Source: Bacillus marinisedimentorum
GTDB lineage: Bacteria; Bacillota; Bacilli; Bacillales; Bacillaceae_O
Assembly (NCBI RefSeq): GCF_001644195.2
Contig: NZ_LWBL02000065.1
Coordinates: 1 to 51,438 of the forward strand
Length of the DNA: 51,438 nt
Reading direction: 5' to 3'
Each line of letters begins with the position of its first letter. Positions within the stretch are counted from its first letter, which is position 1. This document shows positions 35,933-43,968 of this stretch, one piece after another. Below the pieces are notes generated by a model that made no database searches, was not told the origin of the DNA, and worked only from the letters and a program-made list of their open reading frames with translations. The position numbers and the translations under genes were made by a program.

Positions 35933-36509
35933 CCATTATCCCCCTCTCTTCCTGACGGCTGATGGCTTTTTTCAATTGCTGTCTCCCTCTGTACAACCGC
36001 GATTTTACGGTTGAGGATTTCATAGTAAGCAAGTCTGATATCTCCTGAATCGACATGTTTTCCTGATAATGCAAAATCAGGATTTCCCGGTACTTAATCG
36101 GCAGTTTCAACAATTCTTCGGAAAGCACCCTGTATTCATCATCAACAATCAGCTTTAATTCAGGGGACTTTTCCGGTGATGGGATAAACGCCTCAAATAC
36201 GATCCCTGTCCATATATTGCGGTGGAACCAGCTTTTGAGATGATCCTTGCAGCGGTTGACGGTGATCGTGTACAACCAGCTCTTCAGCGATCCTTCGCCG
36301 CGGAAGGTTTCGATTTTCTCGTAACAGGTTGTAAAAACTTCCTGTACGATATCCTCGGCATCCTCCCAGTTTTTCACGTAAGTGTAGGAAAGCCTGATAA
36401 GCCGCTCTCCATATTCGTCCATGATATCCCTGATCAATGAATCTTTATCGGCGATATATTCCTCGAACCGTACCGGCTTTTCCGCATATTTGTTGAACTC
36501 TTTTTTCAT
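35922..36509 (-). CDS. ECF-family RNA polymerase sigma factor
   Basis: A 195-residue group 4 sigma factor. Region 2 is RLIRLSYTYVKNWEDAEDIVQEVFTTCYEKIETFRGEGSLKSWLYTITVNRCKD (about 37-90), and region 4 is LPIKYREILILHYQENMSIQEISDLLTMKSSTVKSRLYRGRQQLKK. I chose ATG at 36509, 7 nt after GGGCGG. The frame extends to 36554, but that lies at or above the predicted transcription start. It is closest in style to SigV/SigX/SigM types. Confidence 0.93.
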   Translation of the reverse strand: MKKEFNKYAEKPVRFEEYIADKDSLIRDIMDEYGERLIRLSYTYVKNWEDAEDIVQEVFTTCYEKIETFRGEGSLKSWLYTITVNRCKDHLKSWFHRNIWTGIVFEAFIPSPEKSPELKLIVDDEYRVLSEELLKLPIKYREILILHYQENMSIQEISDLLTMKSSTVKSRLYRGRQQLKKAISRQEERGIMGGR

Positions 36510-36543
36510 TTTTGACCCGCCCTTTTTCTTTCTGCATATGTAA

Positions 36544-36569
36544 GACGATTGCACCGTTGTCCGGTTGCA
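36544..36569 (-). promoter_or_regulatory. ECF autoregulatory promoter
   Basis: On the minus strand TGCAAC (36569-36564) and CGTC (36547-36544) are separated by 16 nt, the known form of sigma-M/V/X promoters (AAC at -35, CGTC at -10). The ECF sigma start is 35 nt downstream. This indicates that the sigma factor controls its own operon. Confidence 0.8.
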
Positions 36570-36969
36570 TATTTTTCAGAATTTTTCTTTCTTTTTATTT
36601 TACCATAGGAATTTGCGGCGAGTTTTATGGCTATGCTCAACCTTATTGTTGATTTATGTCTTAGTTATAATTAGAAAGAAAAAATAAAGCAGAATAGCTG
36701 GGCTGCTAACAAGGTAAATAACTTTACAATTAGAAAAAACACCCAGAGGAATTGAGCGTTATTCAAATAGAGCAACCTTTGATGGAATAAATATTTCTGT
36801 GAAAATGACAGTAGACTCTTCTGGAATTTGCCCGTTCCTTTCCGTTGCAGATGCTCGCCTCAGCCCGTGATGAAAGCGAGCCCCTGCAGCGGAAATCAAC
36901 TTCCCCTTTGAAAATGCAATGTATTAAAATCGGATATTGAAATCCTATAATTCCTAAGTTTAAAAGAAA
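36570..36969. other. Non-coding stretch between ECF operon and small stress gene
   Basis: This AT-rich 400-bp region contains no credible gene on either strand. Minus-strand open frames here lack ribosome sites. Confidence 0.5.
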
Positions 36970-37002
36970 TAAAAAAGAGACCAAATCATGTACGATTTGG
37001 TC
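36970..37002 (-). terminator. Terminator of the 92-aa gene
   Basis: GACCAAATC and GATTTGGTC arms around GTACAT, followed by TCTTTTTT on the minus strand. Confidence 0.85.
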
Positions 37003-37064
37003 TGCTGATTCATATGCTTTTGGCACTGGAAAACCGAGCTCGTCACCCTTCAAAAACAGTGCGT

Positions 37065-37343
37065 TTATTTCATATTCCTAGTGTCATTATAATACTGGAC
37101 AGAAGTTTGGGCGCCTTCTGCAACCATGTTGTTATCTGCCAGGTCGTACGGATCTGGGTTCCCGCCTTTTTCTACAGGGACTTCTTTATCCTGCTCAATG
37201 TTGACAAACGGAATTTTTTGGGCAAGTTCGTACGCTTTTTCCTGAGCTTTCACACGGCGCTTTCTATCTGACAGTACATATGCGGCAGCACCAAGGCCGC
37301 CAAGAGCAACCCCGGACCATTTCATCGTTTTTTGTGTGTTCAT
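37065..37343 (-). CDS. Small membrane-anchored protein, predicted sigma-B target (92 aa)
   Basis: Not recognised. The N-terminus has a short glycine/alanine-rich membrane segment (WSGVALGGLGAAAYVLS), then a basic DRKRRVKAQEKAYELAQ helix and a hydrophilic tail. The ribosome site AAAGGAGG precedes ATG at 37343. A strong sigma-B promoter match lies upstream and a terminator downstream, so it appears to be a single-gene stress unit. Confidence 0.8.
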   Translation of the reverse strand: MNTQKTMKWSGVALGGLGAAAYVLSDRKRRVKAQEKAYELAQKIPFVNIEQDKEVPVEKGGNPDPYDLADNNMVAEGAQTSVQYYNDTRNMK

Positions 37344-37383
37344 CGTCCCTTCCTCCTTTACAGGTTGTCTTTATATGTTCTAA

Positions 37384-37408
37384 ATACCCGTCTGGAAGAA
37401 AATTTAAC
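37384..37408 (-). promoter_or_regulatory. Predicted sigma-B promoter of the 92-aa gene
   Basis: On the minus strand GTTAAA (37408-37403) and GGGTAT (37389-37384) are 13 nt apart; the -10 matches the consensus exactly. The start codon is 41 bp downstream. Confidence 0.78.
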
Positions 37409-38026
37409 TTACAACCTTTTTACTTTTGTGACACTTTCTTCCGTGAACCCCGCAAGCGGCCCGCTGGCAAGGAGTTGGACGCTGCCGCTGTATGGGAATA
37501 TGAATTCCCGGCAGCCGCCGTCAAAGATGACAATGCCTTCAGATGTCAAATAGTATTCCTGATCGTCCTTCACCCCGGTGAAATCATCTGGAAGAGTCAT
37601 TGCTTTTTCCTTTATTTCCTCTCTGACGAGGCGCGAAAGTTTCGTTTTATAATAGCTGCCCTCTTTGAAAAGATTCCGGAACATAAGAATGCTGCCCGTA
37701 TCCGTTTGAAACGTCAGTGACCTTCTGATCATGCGTTCATTCTTTGCCCCAGTTGGAAATTGCTCAAACAGCACACTAAGCAGGCCACGGTCATTGAAAA
37801 CAATATCATACCTGCCTTCAACTGCTGCTTCGGCTTCCTTTTTCAAAGAACTGGTCATCTGCCGGGACAGTGCCAGCATGGCTTTATTCATACTGGCTTC
37901 AGCTTGCTTGTTCCTCATGCCGACAACTTTAGGATATTTCACGTTGACCCCATCTTTATCCATTACAATACGGATCACGCGGACAGGACCAGGCGCCTCC
38001 GATTTTGGCTGTTTTTTCATCTCCAT
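37409..38026 (-). CDS. RsiV/PdaC-like DUF3298 protein, no membrane anchor
   Basis: A 205-residue protein resembling the DUF4163/DUF3298 pair found in RsiV and PdaC. The first part shows VKYPKVVGMRNKQAEASMNKAM, the second a C-terminal DUF3298-like EYYLTSEGIVIFDGGCREFIFPYSGSVQLL. There is no signal peptide or membrane helix, which is odd because relatives act outside the cell. ATG at 38026 is 8 nt from GGAGG; GTG at 38041 lies upstream of that site. Its function is unknown. Confidence 0.7.
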   Translation of the reverse strand: MEMKKQPKSEAPGPVRVIRIVMDKDGVNVKYPKVVGMRNKQAEASMNKAMLALSRQMTSSLKKEAEAAVEGRYDIVFNDRGLLSVLFEQFPTGAKNERMIRRSLTFQTDTGSILMFRNLFKEGSYYKTKLSRLVREEIKEKAMTLPDDFTGVKDDQEYYLTSEGIVIFDGGCREFIFPYSGSVQLLASGPLAGFTEESVTKVKRL

Positions 38027-38192
38027 CTTTTTCGCCTCCACTCTCCTGTATTGTATGTGCAGGCGGGTGTCCCGGTGACGGATTGGCTAAGGGGAAGGAA
38101 AATCTCTGACTATGCTCATAGTGAAAAACAGCCTGAGATAAAAAGAAAACCGGTACAGAGCTATGCTTCATGGGGAAACTCGCTGATAATGA

Positions 38193-38218
38193 AAAAGCCC
38201 AGAACAAAGTCTGAGCAT
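38193..38218 (-). terminator. Terminator of the 17M-type stress gene
   Basis: GCTCAGA and TCTGGGC pair (one G-T) around CTTTGT, followed by TTTTTC. Confidence 0.75.
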
Positions 38219-38277
38219 TTTCAATCCATTAAAAAGGTATCAGGGACCGGCTTCTGTAAATTGCCTATTAGGAAAAA

Positions 38278-38889
38278 TCAAAAACGATTGTCATCTCTTC
38301 TTACGGCCAGCCCCTGATCCCGGTCTCTTTCATTTACTGATTTCCTGCCATCCTCATGATCTGCTACAGAATACATTTTTGAATGAAGTGAGTTATTTGT
38401 AATAAACGTATCGTATATTTCATCTTCATTCGTATCACCCACATCAACGATCACAAGAATACGGCCTTCTTTTACGTGCTGCTCATATACTTTTGCATCC
38501 TCTTCAGGGATGCCCATTCCGACAAGTGCGCCGACAATGCCGCCGACTGCCCCTCCGGCAGCGGCACCGCCAAGTGTGGCTGCGAGCGGGCCTGCTGCTA
38601 CAAGCGCCCCCAATCCGGGAATGGCGAAGGTGCCGAGACCGAGCAGGAGTCCGGCAATGCCGCCAAGAAGCCCTCCGCCGGCGGCACCTGCTGTCAATCC
38701 TTCCATTACCTTTGATCCTTCTTCATATTCATAATCGCCGCCAGTCTCCTTTTCGATCCGGGCCACTGCGGAATCTGATTTGGCGACAATCGAAATATCT
38801 TCGGCATCATACCCGCGGTCCCTCAATGCCCGGATGACCCGGATCGCCTCCTCTTTTGTATGGAAAACACCTACGACACGATTGCTCAT
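38278..38889 (-). CDS. General stress protein 17M-like (YflT domain)
   Basis: The N-terminal ~100 residues form a YflT/GS17M-like domain (RVVGVFHTKEEAIRVIRALRDRGYDAEDISIVAKS). A central glycine/alanine-rich stretch (GGLLGGIAGLLLGLGTFAIPGLGALVAAGPLAATLGGAAAGG as a whole, residues ~70-115) could insert in membranes. The remainder is GMGIPEEDAKVYEQHVKEGRILVIVDV. Related Bacillus proteins are sigma-B controlled; a candidate sigma-B promoter is upstream. Ribosome site GAGGAGG. The biochemical role is unknown. Confidence 0.85.
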   Translation of the reverse strand: MSNRVVGVFHTKEEAIRVIRALRDRGYDAEDISIVAKSDSAVARIEKETGGDYEYEEGSKVMEGLTAGAAGGGLLGGIAGLLLGLGTFAIPGLGALVAAGPLAATLGGAAAGGAVGGIVGALVGMGIPEEDAKVYEQHVKEGRILVIVDVGDTNEDEIYDTFITNNSLHSKMYSVADHEDGRKSVNERDRDQGLAVRRDDNRF

Positions 38890-38925
38890 CTTTTTTCCTC
38901 CTCGTTCAGTCTGTATATAACTTCC

Positions 38926-38951
38926 ATTCCCATAGAAAAAAGCAGCGAAAC
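38926..38951 (-). promoter_or_regulatory. Predicted sigma-B promoter of the 17M-type gene
   Basis: On the minus strand GTTTCG (38951-38946) and GGGAAT (38931-38926) are 14 nt apart. The -35 is part of the ALDH terminator stem. The start codon is 37 bp downstream. Confidence 0.58.
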
Positions 38952-38976
38952 CGCTGGTTACAGTTTCACTGCTTTT
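38933..38976 (-). terminator. Terminator of the aldehyde dehydrogenase operon
   Basis: AAGCAGTGAAAC and GTTTCGCTGCTT form a 12-bp stem with one G-T pair, followed by TTTTTTC on the minus strand. Confidence 0.88.
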
Positions 38977-38988
38977 TTTACATGAAGA

Positions 38989-40545
38989 TTACTTTTTCTT
39001 TCTCATCAAGGCGAGAAAAGCTGCCGCAAATATAATCCAGTTTCGTTTCCGCCCATACATGCTGTGGAATAACTTTTTGAAATGCGGGTAAGTCCCTTCA
39101 TACGGATACCATGGGAGCTCGGTATCCTTCCGGCCTTTATCAACCATTACCGCTTTCGGGTGCGTAAAAATTCGAAGCCCTTCATCACCGTGGTACCGGC
39201 CGATTCCGCTCTTTTTTGCCCCGCCGAAGGGAAGATGGTGGTTCGCGACCGTGATCAGTACATCGTTGATGACGACACCGCCGCTTACAAGCTTTGAAGC
39301 TACCCGTTCCGCTTTCGCAATATCGGATGTATAGATACTGCTGTTCAATCCGTACTCTGTTCCGTTGGCAAGGGCAATAGCTTCTTCCTCGGTATCAAAC
39401 GGCATAATCGGAAGCAGCGGGCCGAATGATTCTTCCTGCATGATTTTCATATCCTGGCCGACCTCAGTGACAACAGTCGGCGGCACATAGAGGCCCTTAT
39501 CCGTATTCCACTTGCCGGGCGGCGTGCCGGTTGCAAGCTTCGCTCCATTAGCGAGCGCTTCTTCAAGCTGGACACGCATGATATCCAGCTGGCCCGGGAA
39601 CGTCATCGAACCGATATCACCGTCTTTTGTTTTACCATGCTTGAGCTTGTTCACTTCGCCGATCAGCTTTTGCAAAAAAGTTTCATAAATCGGCCGTTCC
39701 ACATACAGCCGCTCAATCGCCATACACGTCTGGCCGCTGTTTGTGAACGCTCCCCAGATCGCTCCCTGGACGGCGCGCTCAATGTTTGCATCCTTGAATA
39801 CAATCATCGGATCTTTGCCGCCAAGCTCAAGGGTGGTCGGAATCAAATCCTTAGCGGCGACTTCCTGAATGATCTGGCCGGTGCGTACGGAACCGGTGAA
39901 AAAGATATAATCAGGCTTCCCTTTTGTAAGGGCGGCTCCAAGTTCTTTGCCGCCGTGAGCCACCTGGATGACGTTATCCGGGAATCCGGCTTCCTTGAAC
40001 ACCTTTTCGATATGAAGCCCGACAAGAGGCGTCACTTCGGATGGTTTCAAAATCACGGTATTACCGGCGGCCAGGGCGCTGATTGCCGGAATCATGGCGA
40101 GCTGAAGCGGATAATTCCATGGTGAAATGACAAGCACCACTCCGCGCGGCATATATTCGACATATGATTTTTTGCCGAAGAAGACAATCGGCGTCGGCTT
40201 CTTTTCCCGACCGAGGATTTTTCCGGCATGCTTCTCGATATGCTGCAGAGCATCCAGCACCGGCATCAAATCAGCCATTAGCGCCTCCACTTCAACTTTT
40301 CCGGTGTCTCTGGAGACGGTTTGAATGCTTTCCTCCATATGCTCGGCAAGGTAATGGCGGAGCTTGCGCAAATAACGGATCCGTTCGGCAACAGGCAGGG
40401 CCGACCACGACTCAAAAGCCGTACGAGCGTTCTCATAAAGCCTGCCCGCTTCTCCGGGCGGTGTTTCATCAATTTCTTCAATGATGCGGTTTTCAGCTGG
40501 ATCCAGCACACGCAACTTCGGCAGTGAGTTTTGCTCTAGCTGCAT
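38989..40545 (-). CDS. Aldehyde dehydrogenase, probably for long-chain aldehydes
   Basis: This enzyme oxidises aldehydes to acids with NAD(P)+. The nucleophilic Cys is in SGQTCMAIERL (near residue 285), the general-base Glu in TLELGGKDPMIVF, and the Asn in SPWNYPLQL. A C-terminal basic/hydrophobic tail (KKLFHSMYGRKRNWIIFAAAFLALMRKKK) is like the membrane anchor of fatty-aldehyde dehydrogenases. ATG at 40545 lies 10 nt after AAGGAG (518 residues); two upstream TTG codons are not preferred. It follows the SDR gene by 21 bp in one operon. Confidence 0.9.
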   Translation of the reverse strand: MQLEQNSLPKLRVLDPAENRIIEEIDETPPGEAGRLYENARTAFESWSALPVAERIRYLRKLRHYLAEHMEESIQTVSRDTGKVEVEALMADLMPVLDALQHIEKHAGKILGREKKPTPIVFFGKKSYVEYMPRGVVLVISPWNYPLQLAMIPAISALAAGNTVILKPSEVTPLVGLHIEKVFKEAGFPDNVIQVAHGGKELGAALTKGKPDYIFFTGSVRTGQIIQEVAAKDLIPTTLELGGKDPMIVFKDANIERAVQGAIWGAFTNSGQTCMAIERLYVERPIYETFLQKLIGEVNKLKHGKTKDGDIGSMTFPGQLDIMRVQLEEALANGAKLATGTPPGKWNTDKGLYVPPTVVTEVGQDMKIMQEESFGPLLPIMPFDTEEEAIALANGTEYGLNSSIYTSDIAKAERVASKLVSGGVVINDVLITVANHHLPFGGAKKSGIGRYHGDEGLRIFTHPKAVMVDKGRKDTELPWYPYEGTYPHFKKLFHSMYGRKRNWIIFAAAFLALMRKKK

Positions 40546-40566
40546 CAACAACCAGCTCCTTTTCGT

Positions 40567-41664
40567 TTATCGGATTGCAACATGCTTGCTCCTGTCACTT
40601 TTGTTCTCCAGGTAAAAAGATACCATCGGACCGACCTGGCTGGCGAAACTCGGGACTTTAATGCCCGAATCTTTCAGATCTGCCAGGGCCTGGCTGCTGT
40701 CATAAAACGACTTGCAGGCGAAATAGTCCATCGCTTCCCTTTCGACCTTCAGCCACTTGCGCACCGGCTTCACCCTTAAAAGAGCGGCAGCAAGCGGAAG
40801 TGGGATTGTTCCTGTCGGCTTTTTGCCGAGGGATTCTTTCATGAGAAGCCGGTAAACATCCTTTACTTTGAAAGGGTTAGGATCTGTCAGGTGATACGTT
40901 TTTCCGGCACCCTTTTCCTGGTGGGCCAAATAAATGACTGCTTCAATAATATAATCCACGGGGACAAAATTGCCAAATGCGTCGCCTGAACCGAAATAAG
41001 GAATGATAGGCGAAAATTTCATCGCATCAAGCAGGTTCAGTATGAAATACGGGCCGTCAAATTTGATCGTCTCGCCAGTCCTGGAATGCCCTTTAACGAT
41101 GCCAGGCCTGATAACGGTAGTCGGAACCCGCTCCATAATGCCTCGCACCAGCAATTCCGCTTCATATTTTGTGCTTTCATAGTGGTTTTTGAACGATTGC
41201 CCCATTTCGAGTTCACTTTCAAGAATTCTTCCTTCCCTGTCACCTGATACAAAAGCGGTGCTGAAATATACGTAACGGTCGATATTATCAAGGGTAAGGA
41301 CCCAATCATTCACCCGCTTTGTTCCATTTACATTGACATTATACGCAATTTTTTTTGGAACCGCTAAGTCGTAGACTGCGGCAAGATGGAAAACGTGGGT
41401 TATGGACGATTGAAGTTCCGGCAGCAAGCCTTCGTCCATATCAAGGTTTGGTTTCGTGATATCGCCCTCTATGATTGTAAAGCTGTCCTCAGCCAGTGTT
41501 GTCGAACGGGCAAGGCTGGCAATCTCCTGGCGGGCCGTTTCCGCCATCTGCGGCTGCACCAGCAGGTAAATGTGGTCGATTGTATAATCTTCCGCACTCA
41601 GTTCTTTAAGAAGTGCCCTTGCTATAAAGCCGGGAAAACCGGTGAAAAAATAAGTATTGCCCAT
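40567..41664 (-). CDS. SDR-family acyl-CoA/thioester reductase-like protein
   Basis: A 365-residue extended SDR of the NAD_binding_4 (male-sterility/thioester reductase) type: nucleotide loop TGFPGFIARALL at the N-terminus, THVFHLAAVYDL, catalytic YESTK (HYESTKYEAELL) and IRPGIVKGHS. Family members reduce fatty acyl-CoA or acyl-ACP to aldehyde or alcohol. With the downstream aldehyde dehydrogenase it forms a pair that could interconvert acyl thioester, aldehyde and acid. The ribosome site AAAGGAGAGGG precedes ATG 41664. Confidence 0.82.
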   Translation of the reverse strand: MGNTYFFTGFPGFIARALLKELSAEDYTIDHIYLLVQPQMAETARQEIASLARSTTLAEDSFTIIEGDITKPNLDMDEGLLPELQSSITHVFHLAAVYDLAVPKKIAYNVNVNGTKRVNDWVLTLDNIDRYVYFSTAFVSGDREGRILESELEMGQSFKNHYESTKYEAELLVRGIMERVPTTVIRPGIVKGHSRTGETIKFDGPYFILNLLDAMKFSPIIPYFGSGDAFGNFVPVDYIIEAVIYLAHQEKGAGKTYHLTDPNPFKVKDVYRLLMKESLGKKPTGTIPLPLAAALLRVKPVRKWLKVEREAMDYFACKSFYDSSQALADLKDSGIKVPSFASQVGPMVSFYLENKSDRSKHVAIR

Positions 41665-41683
41665 TGTTCCCTCTCCTTTATTA

Positions 41684-41701
41684 TGAATGACAATTCATTC
41701 A
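41684..41701. promoter_or_regulatory. FadR-like operator
   Basis: TGAATGA-CAAT-TCATTCA is a perfect inverted repeat 20 bp before the SDR start codon. It matches the B. subtilis FadR (TetR family) operator pattern TGAATGA-N4-TCATTCA, which is relieved by long-chain acyl-CoA. Confidence 0.75.
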
Positions 41702-41766
41702 TTCCATTTCATAAAATTGACAGCGTTTGTTTCCCTTGAAACCGCCAGCTTTTGTCGACACTCGTA

Positions 41767-41784
41767 AAAGAAAACGTTTTCTTT
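41767..41784. promoter_or_regulatory. Possible CcpA cre site
   Basis: AAAGAAAACGTTTTCTTT is a perfect 18-bp palindrome with a central CG, like catabolite-responsive elements, in the promoter region of the SDR-ALDH operon. The flanking T/G positions deviate from the best cre consensus. Confidence 0.45.
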
Positions 41785-41830
41785 GTTGTAAAATGATTAT
41801 AGACAAAAATGATGAGAATTGTCAAAAAAT

Positions 41831-41873
41831 TAAAAAAGCATTTGTGAGTTAAGCTGATTTTTCACAAATGCTT
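41831..41873 (-). terminator. Terminator of the capA-like gene
   Basis: AAGCATTTGTGA and TCACAAATGCTT form a perfect 12-bp stem, followed by TTTTTAATTTTTT on the minus strand. The first arm touches the stop codon. Confidence 0.9.
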
Positions 41874-43081
41874 CAAAACGTCAAGTCCGTCATCCATCGG
41901 GACATATGTTGTTGTATTTCTTTATAGATGGCAGGGACGCCGGGAAGCTGCTCTTCTGTAACAGACCCAAGCGGCAGGACTCTGTATTTCTGGTCAAGTC
42001 CGCGCTCTACATATGTCGGTGTGAACTGCGGATGCTGAAGAGTCAGGTGTGTTGTACCGTCCGGCCTCACCATCTTTTCCACTTCCAGCTGGATCATGCC
42101 GCCGATTTGCTTATACAGCCCATCCTGTCCTGAAAAAAAGTTGCCGAGGGAGTAGACAGCGAATGCTTTATTGCCGTTTTTCCCGGTGATCCACGCAGGC
42201 GGCTGAAGCACGTGCGGATGATGACCTATTATAATATCAGCACCGGCATTCGCCGCGAACTGGACCCATTCCTGCTGGTACTCATTCGGAAGACGTTCGT
42301 ACTCATTGCCGAAATGCATGCTTACTACGGCCACATCCGCCATCTTTTTTGCCTTCTCGATCGCCTGTTTCACCGCTGTTTTATCCAGGTAGTTGACGAG
42401 GTAGCCTTTTCCTGCCGGAGGCCGGTATCCATTTGTCGCGTATGTGAATGATGCGAATGCAAATGAAATTCCGTTTCGCTCAATCACAGGTAGGGTATTC
42501 TGGTCCCCCTCGCTTAAGGCAGCGCCGCTATGTTTCACTCCGATGCTGTCCCAATACCGTATAGCGCTTCTCACTCCGGCTTCTCCTTTATCCAGCGTGT
42601 GGTTATTTGCCATAGATACGATATCAATGCCGCTTTCTTTCATGCTATCGCCGACCTCATGCGGACTATTGAAAGCAGGATACGTGGAAAGGCCCAGCTC
42701 CGCCCCGCCGATGATACTTTCCGAGTTGGCCATTGTAATGTCAGGTCCTTCAAGAATCGGAAGGACTTCTTGAAATGCCGCCGAAAAATCATATTTGCCT
42801 TCATTGTCAACCGCGGTGCTATACACCCGCTTATGAATCAAAACATCCCCGACCGCAGCAAATGTCGCAGTCTTTTTTTGAATGGGTGTTTGTTTCTTTT
42901 GAAGTTTGACCTGCTTATTGGAGTGCAAGCCGGCCGCTGCTTCATCCACAGTTACGGAAGCGCTTTCACTTCGGGGAACAGGAACAAAGCTCCGCATCTG
43001 TTCGGGGTGAAAGAAGCCTGTATAAACCACCAAGACGAGCAGGATTGTCAGTACAATATTGATGCCGTGCACCACTTTCAT
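41873..43081 (-). CDS. CapA-family metallophosphatase-like membrane protein
   Basis: A 402-residue protein with one N-terminal membrane anchor (INIVLTILLVLVVYTGFF) and an extracytoplasmic CapA/PgsA metallophosphatase domain. Visible motifs are AAVGDVLIHK, ANSESIIGG, MANNHTLDKGE, VVSMHFGNEYE and IIGHHPHVLQPP with the metal-binding His residues. CapA relatives act in poly-gamma-glutamate synthesis, but no pgsB/C genes are nearby, so the role is open. ATG 43081 follows GGGGTG at 6 nt; the frame is open upstream to 43174. Confidence 0.85.
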   Translation of the reverse strand: MKVVHGINIVLTILLVLVVYTGFFHPEQMRSFVPVPRSESASVTVDEAAAGLHSNKQVKLQKKQTPIQKKTATFAAVGDVLIHKRVYSTAVDNEGKYDFSAAFQEVLPILEGPDITMANSESIIGGAELGLSTYPAFNSPHEVGDSMKESGIDIVSMANNHTLDKGEAGVRSAIRYWDSIGVKHSGAALSEGDQNTLPVIERNGISFAFASFTYATNGYRPPAGKGYLVNYLDKTAVKQAIEKAKKMADVAVVSMHFGNEYERLPNEYQQEWVQFAANAGADIIIGHHPHVLQPPAWITGKNGNKAFAVYSLGNFFSGQDGLYKQIGGMIQLEVEKMVRPDGTTHLTLQHPQFTPTYVERGLDQKYRVLPLGSVTEEQLPGVPAIYKEIQQHMSRWMTDLTF

Positions 43082-43324
43082 TTCCGTCACCCCATTTACC
43101 TTATTTCTAGAATAAGGTACCATATCCTGACAAAAATATTCGTTTTTATAATGACAATTCAGCAAAATTTTCAAAAAATTATTTCGGCGAACTTTTTCTG
43201 CTTTCCGTGTCCAGGTAATCGTTCTTTCCCGCGGCCTGGTAGTGAGCCTAGCCGCCGCTATTGCTCAAGCACAGTTTCAACTTGTTATGAACCAAAGAAT
43301 GTCTTGGAAAGAACTCAAAATACG

Positions 43325-43350
43325 AAAAAGCCCGCTTCTGAAAGCGGACT
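43325..43350 (-). terminator. Terminator of the TetR gene
   Basis: AGTCCGCTT and AAGCGGGCT pair around TC, followed by TTTTTC. It overlaps the stop codon. Confidence 0.82.
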
Positions 43351-43940
43351 TATTTGTGCAAATATCCAATTATCGTCTCAAGACAAGCTTTTTTGTAAAA
43401 ACCGTGCATGTCTTCTTCCCCGCGCATCAGCCACTGAATCAGAATCCCATCGATGGTAGCCCGTATTGCCACAGCTGCCTGTTCTGGATCCGTTTCGCTG
43501 TTAAAGACACCCTCCTGTTTTCCAAGTTCCACGATTTCCCTTCCAATCGACCAGCAGTTTTCATAAAAGGCCCGGTTGATTTCCTGAAAGGCGTCATTCC
43601 TGCTCGCCCTGGCCAGGAAGTCAAGATAAACGCTATAAAAAGTGCTGTTTTCCTCTGGGCTTACAAACGCGGCATCCACATAAGCCTCCAGTTTTGCCAG
43701 AGCTGTCTTTCCCATTTGAATTGCCTGGCATTCTTTTTCGTTTATCCTGCCTGTCACCCATATGAGCAGCTGACTTAATACATCTTCTTTATTTTTAAAG
43801 TAATAGCTTGTTACCCCTTTACTGACCCCTGCATAATCAGCAAAATCTTGAAGAGTCACGGCATCAAAGCCTTTCTCGGCGACCGCCCTGAACGCAGCCT
43901 TCAATATTTGCCTCCGCCTCTTTTCTGCACGTTCTCCCAT
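43350..43940 (-). CDS. TetR-family transcriptional regulator (BetI-like)
   Basis: A 196-residue regulator with an N-terminal helix-turn-helix (ILKAAFRAVAEKGFDAVTLQDFADYAGVSKGVTSYYFKNKEDVL, residues 13-56 as a region) and a BetI-type C-terminal ligand domain (AVAIRATIDGILIQWLM). It is divergent from the oxidoreductase gene, and a TGACCGGTCA palindrome lies between them on that gene's promoter. I infer that it represses the neighbour. The ligand is unknown. Confidence 0.88.
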   Translation of the reverse strand: MGERAEKRRRQILKAAFRAVAEKGFDAVTLQDFADYAGVSKGVTSYYFKNKEDVLSQLLIWVTGRINEKECQAIQMGKTALAKLEAYVDAAFVSPEENSTFYSVYLDFLARASRNDAFQEINRAFYENCWSIGREIVELGKQEGVFNSETDPEQAAVAIRATIDGILIQWLMRGEEDMHGFYKKACLETIIGYLHK

Positions 43941-43968
43941 TTCTATCTGGCTCCCTTTACCTAATAAA

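Noticed and set aside
36763-37053. 96-codon minus-strand frame after the 92-aa gene
   Set aside because: It runs through a clear terminator hairpin and has no ribosome site.
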